From: Actinomycetota bacterium
GTDB taxonomy: Bacteria > Actinomycetota > Thermoleophilia > Gaiellales > Gaiellaceae
DNA length: 40,684 nucleotides
NCBI GenBank assembly: GCA_003162055.1
Contig: PMNA01000018.1
Coordinates: forward strand, 1 to 40,684
Direction of reading: 5' to 3'
Below the pieces are notes generated by a model, which was not told the origin of the DNA, made no database searches, and saw nothing but the letters and a program-made list of their open reading frames with translations. This document shows positions 38,630-40,684 of this stretch, one piece after another; the stretch's first letter is position 1, and each line of letters begins with the position of its first letter. The position numbers and the translations under genes are program-made.

Positions 38630-39583
38630 GTGACGCTGCTTTCCTCGATACCGTCGCCCGGGCACAGCACCATCGACCTCGGGCCTCTGGCGATCCATTT
38701 CTACGGACTGATGCTGCTGGTAGCCATCGCCGCGGCCATGTGGTTGACAGGGATTCGCTACGTCCATCGCGGCGGAAACTGGGACCTGATCTTCCAGGTC
38801 GCCGTCTGGGGCGTGCTGGCCGGTGTTGTCGGCGCGCGCCTGTACCACGACGTAACCAGCTGGAACGAGGTCTCGCAGATCCACCACTGGTGGGCGCCGT
38901 TCGCCGTCTGGAAGGGTGGGCTCGGCATTTACGGAGGAATTCTGTTCGGCGTCGGAGCCGGCGTGATCATTGTTCATCGAGCCGGCGAGAGCATTCCGAA
39001 GATGCTCGACATCGTGGCGCCCGGTCTGCTGCTCGCGCAGGCCATCGGTCGCTGGGGCAACTGGTGGAACCAGGAGCTGTTCGGCAAACCAACCAACCTG
39101 CCCTGGGGCCTGAAGATCGATCCGGCCAACAGGCCGGCAGGATACGGGAGCTACTCGACCTTCCATCCAACCTTCCTTTACGAGTCCTTGCTTGCGCTTC
39201 TCGGCATCGGCCTGCTGCTTCTGCTCGAGCGCCGCTTCAAGTTGCGCGCGCCGGCCCTTTTCTCTCTCTACGTCGCCTACTACGCGCTCATACGCTTCTT
39301 CATGGAGCTGCTGCGGATCGATCCCTCCCACCACTTCCTGGGGCTGCGCCTGAACGCCTGGGTCTCGATTCTTGTCTTCATCTGCGCCTGGAGCTTCTTC
39401 GTCTGGTGGCAATTCATTCGCCGCCCCAGCGAACCGGTGGCGGACGGACCGGGCGGCTCCGGGCCTCCCACGCCGCCGACGAAGAGAGGGCCGAAGAAGC
39501 CAAAGAAGAAGAAGGAGCCCTCGGTGAGGGTGAAGGGGCCGCGCATGAGCGTGCCCAAGGGGCGCGTCCGGCCGGGCCGCTAG
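38630..39583 (+). CDS. lgt: Prolipoprotein diacylglyceryl transferase
   Basis: Inner-membrane enzyme that transfers diacylglycerol from phosphatidylglycerol to the lipobox cysteine of prolipoproteins, the first step of lipoprotein maturation. Seven membrane helices and the Lgt signature GRWGNWWNQELFG are present, as are HFYGLMLL at the start and the conserved FHPTFLYES. Length is 317 residues, with a C-terminal extension of about 45 residues that is extremely basic (KKPKKKKEPSVRVKGP) and absent from the short E. coli type. GTG start without Shine-Dalgarno. The next gene, scpA, starts 10 bases downstream. Confidence 0.95.
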   Translation: MTLLSSIPSPGHSTIDLGPLAIHFYGLMLLVAIAAAMWLTGIRYVHRGGNWDLIFQVAVWGVLAGVVGARLYHDVTSWNEVSQIHHWWAPFAVWKGGLGIYGGILFGVGAGVIIVHRAGESIPKMLDIVAPGLLLAQAIGRWGNWWNQELFGKPTNLPWGLKIDPANRPAGYGSYSTFHPTFLYESLLALLGIGLLLLLERRFKLRAPALFSLYVAYYALIRFFMELLRIDPSHHFLGLRLNAWVSILVFICAWSFFVWWQFIRRPSEPVADGPGGSGPPTPPTKRGPKKPKKKKEPSVRVKGPRMSVPKGRVRPGR

Positions 39584-39593
39584 GCTCGCCGAG

Positions 39594-40385
39594 ATGCGTG
39601 TCGCCGAGCTCGAGCTGGATCTCGAGGCCTTCGAGGGTCCCCTCGACCTCCTGTTGACCCTTGTGCTCAAGGAGGAGATCGATCTCGCCGAGATCGACGT
39701 GGCCGGTATCGTCCTGGCCTTCATCGAGGAGATGCTGGGGCGCGGCCGGAGTGAGGACGGCGCCGCTGCGTGCGAGCTGGGAGAGGGCGATCTGGAAGCC
39801 TGCGGCGAGTTTCTCGTTCTGGTCTCGGCACTACTGGAGCTGAAGGCGCGGCTGCTCTTCGATGACGAGGCTGCCGAGCTGGCCGAGCTGGAGCCCGAGG
39901 AGGCCGCCGAGGAGCTGGCCCGCCGGCTGGCTGCCTATCGGCGCACGAAGGAGGCGGCGGCCTGGCTCTCGAGCAGGCTCGAGCAGGAGCAAGACCGCTT
40001 CTTCAGGCTTGGCCCGGCACCGCTTCGACCGCCTGTCGAGCGCCCGCTTGCGCCGCAGGATCCAACCGCTCTGGCCGCCGCTCTGCGTCTGCTCGCCACG
40101 CCTCCCAAGGCCGTCTCGCTGGCCCATATGTCGCTTCGCTACCCGCCGCTCGAGCAGTTCGTACAGCGCTTTCGCTCGCTGCTCGCCAGGCGCAGCCGCT
40201 TCGATTTCGAGAACGAGCTCGGTGAGCTTTCTCGGGTCGAGCAGGCAGTTGCCTTTCTCGCTCTGCTCGAGCTAGGCAGATTGGGCGAGATTGCGATCAA
40301 CCAGGCCGCGCCCTTCGCGCCCATTCGCGTCGAGAGAAGAAACAAAGAGAGGAGTCCCGCATGGACCAGCGCCCGCTCCGCCTGA
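39594..40385 (+). CDS. scpA: Segregation and condensation protein A
   Basis: Kleisin subunit (263 residues) of the SMC-ScpAB condensin complex, which compacts and segregates chromosomes. The opening FEGPLDLLLTLVLKEEIDLAEIDVAGIVLAFIE is the ScpA N-terminal helical domain that binds the SMC neck; the middle EPEEAAEELARRLAAYRRTKEAA and the C-terminal winged helix (VAFLALLELGRLGEIAINQ) bind SMC's head. The ATG lies 10 bases after lgt, and the last 25 bases overlap scpB, so scpA and scpB are coupled. The TAGGCT stretch 7 bases before the ATG includes the lgt stop; probably chance. Confidence 0.95.
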   Translation: MRVAELELDLEAFEGPLDLLLTLVLKEEIDLAEIDVAGIVLAFIEEMLGRGRSEDGAAACELGEGDLEACGEFLVLVSALLELKARLLFDDEAAELAELEPEEAAEELARRLAAYRRTKEAAAWLSSRLEQEQDRFFRLGPAPLRPPVERPLAPQDPTALAAALRLLATPPKAVSLAHMSLRYPPLEQFVQRFRSLLARRSRFDFENELGELSRVEQAVAFLALLELGRLGEIAINQAAPFAPIRVERRNKERSPAWTSARSA

Positions 40386-40684
40386 TCACCACCAGCCCGC
40401 TCGATGAGCTGGCGCGCACCATCGAGGCGCTGCTGGTGGTCGCGTCGGCGCCGCTGCCGCTGGATGAGCTGGTCGCGGCCGCGGTCGACGACGCCGCGCG
40501 CGTCGAGGCTGCGCTGCGCCTGGTCGGCGAGCGCCACAGCGAGGGCCGGAGCGGAATCGTGCTCGAGCAGGTGGCGGGCGGCTATGCGCTGCGCGCGTCG
40601 CGCGAGGCGGCGGGAGCCTGCTCGCGCCTGTTCGAGCGCCCGGTTCAGCGCTCACTCTCGCAGGCGGCGCTCGAGACGCTGGCC
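40361..40684 (+). CDS. scpB: Segregation and condensation protein B (3' end outside window)
   Basis: Winged-helix partner of ScpA in the SMC complex. The frame is open to the window edge: 108 codons visible, beginning MDQRPLRLITTSPLDELART. LVVASAPLPLDELVAAA, then GIVLEQVAGGYALRAS and finally LFERPVQRSLSQAALETLA are the conserved first winged-helix pieces of ScpB. AGAGGAG lies six bases before the ATG, and the start lies 25 bases inside scpA. It does not appear as a closed frame because the stop lies beyond base 40684. Confidence 0.9.
   Translation, partial: MDQRPLRLITTSPLDELARTIEALLVVASAPLPLDELVAAAVDDAARVEAALRLVGERHSEGRSGIVLEQVAGGYALRASREAAGACSRLFERPVQRSLSQAALETLA

Overview
This is a GC-rich window with densely packed genes that frequently overlap by 1 to 30 bases. 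Start codons include ATG, GTG and TTG, and there is a mixture of Shine-Dalgarno starts and apparently leaderless starts. These traits, together with the gene content (RpoD with the actinobacterial layout, an Lhr-type helicase, a DrrAB-like ABC exporter, lgt-scpA-scpB, a secreted protein family common in actinobacteria), point to a soil-type actinobacterium. I suspect the Thermoleophilia/Solirubrobacterales branch, but that placement is inference. No mobile element, CRISPR array, rRNA or convincing tRNA was seen; this looks like ordinary chromosome.

Layout. 1-3430: the end of a xylose/ribose-type ABC permease, then a tight set of SDR oxidoreductase, Gfo/Idh/MocA oxidoreductase and a DUF5680-like protein. 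3484-4779: two small membrane proteins and a secreted cupredoxin, a possible redox module. 4949-6124: the principal sigma factor rpoD, ending in two strong hairpins. 6239-8960 (minus strand): a membrane protein gene broken by an in-frame stop, a GH1 beta-glucosidase and a small secreted protein. 9065-15010: M20 peptidase, HxlR regulator, VOC protein, secreted protein, OsmC, PLD-family protein and a SnoaL-like protein. 15210-21467: a large Lhr-like helicase converging on a cytoplasmic triple-PAS histidine kinase. 21872-24388: an unrecognised 417-residue protein, a small helical protein and a bicupin. 24728-26939: parA overlapping an unusual FtsZ. 27055-30080: a giant repeat-built membrane protein and an AGE-family (cellobiose 2-epimerase-like) enzyme on the opposite strand. 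30263-34457: ABC exporter pair, gamma-glutamyltransferase overlapping a GNAT acetyltransferase, and a GlsB/YeaQ-type membrane protein. 34515-34686: remains of a pyrimidine-dimer glycosylase-like gene. 34762-end: dnaE, a conserved-looking small protein, lgt, scpA and the start of scpB.

The most interesting item is the parA-ftsZ pair. The ParA/Soj ATPase is followed, where parB would be expected, by a complete FtsZ whose ribosome-binding site lies inside parA. This FtsZ carries a basic head plus about 150 disordered Pro/Ala-rich residues at its N-terminus and only about 20 linker residues before its C-terminal peptide, the reverse of the usual arrangement. Other points worth checking are a membrane protein built from four copies of one four-helix module, two decayed genes that are easy to miss, and a recurring TAnnnT motif 6 to 10 bases before start codons that lack a Shine-Dalgarno sequence.

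Functionally, the window mixes core replication/segregation genes (dnaE, scpAB, parA, ftsZ, rpoD, lgt) with carbohydrate use (sugar permease, GH1, AGE epimerase, SDR and Gfo/Idh), peptide and glutathione turnover (M20, gamma-glutamyltransferase) and stress or redox functions (OsmC, cupredoxin, HxlR).
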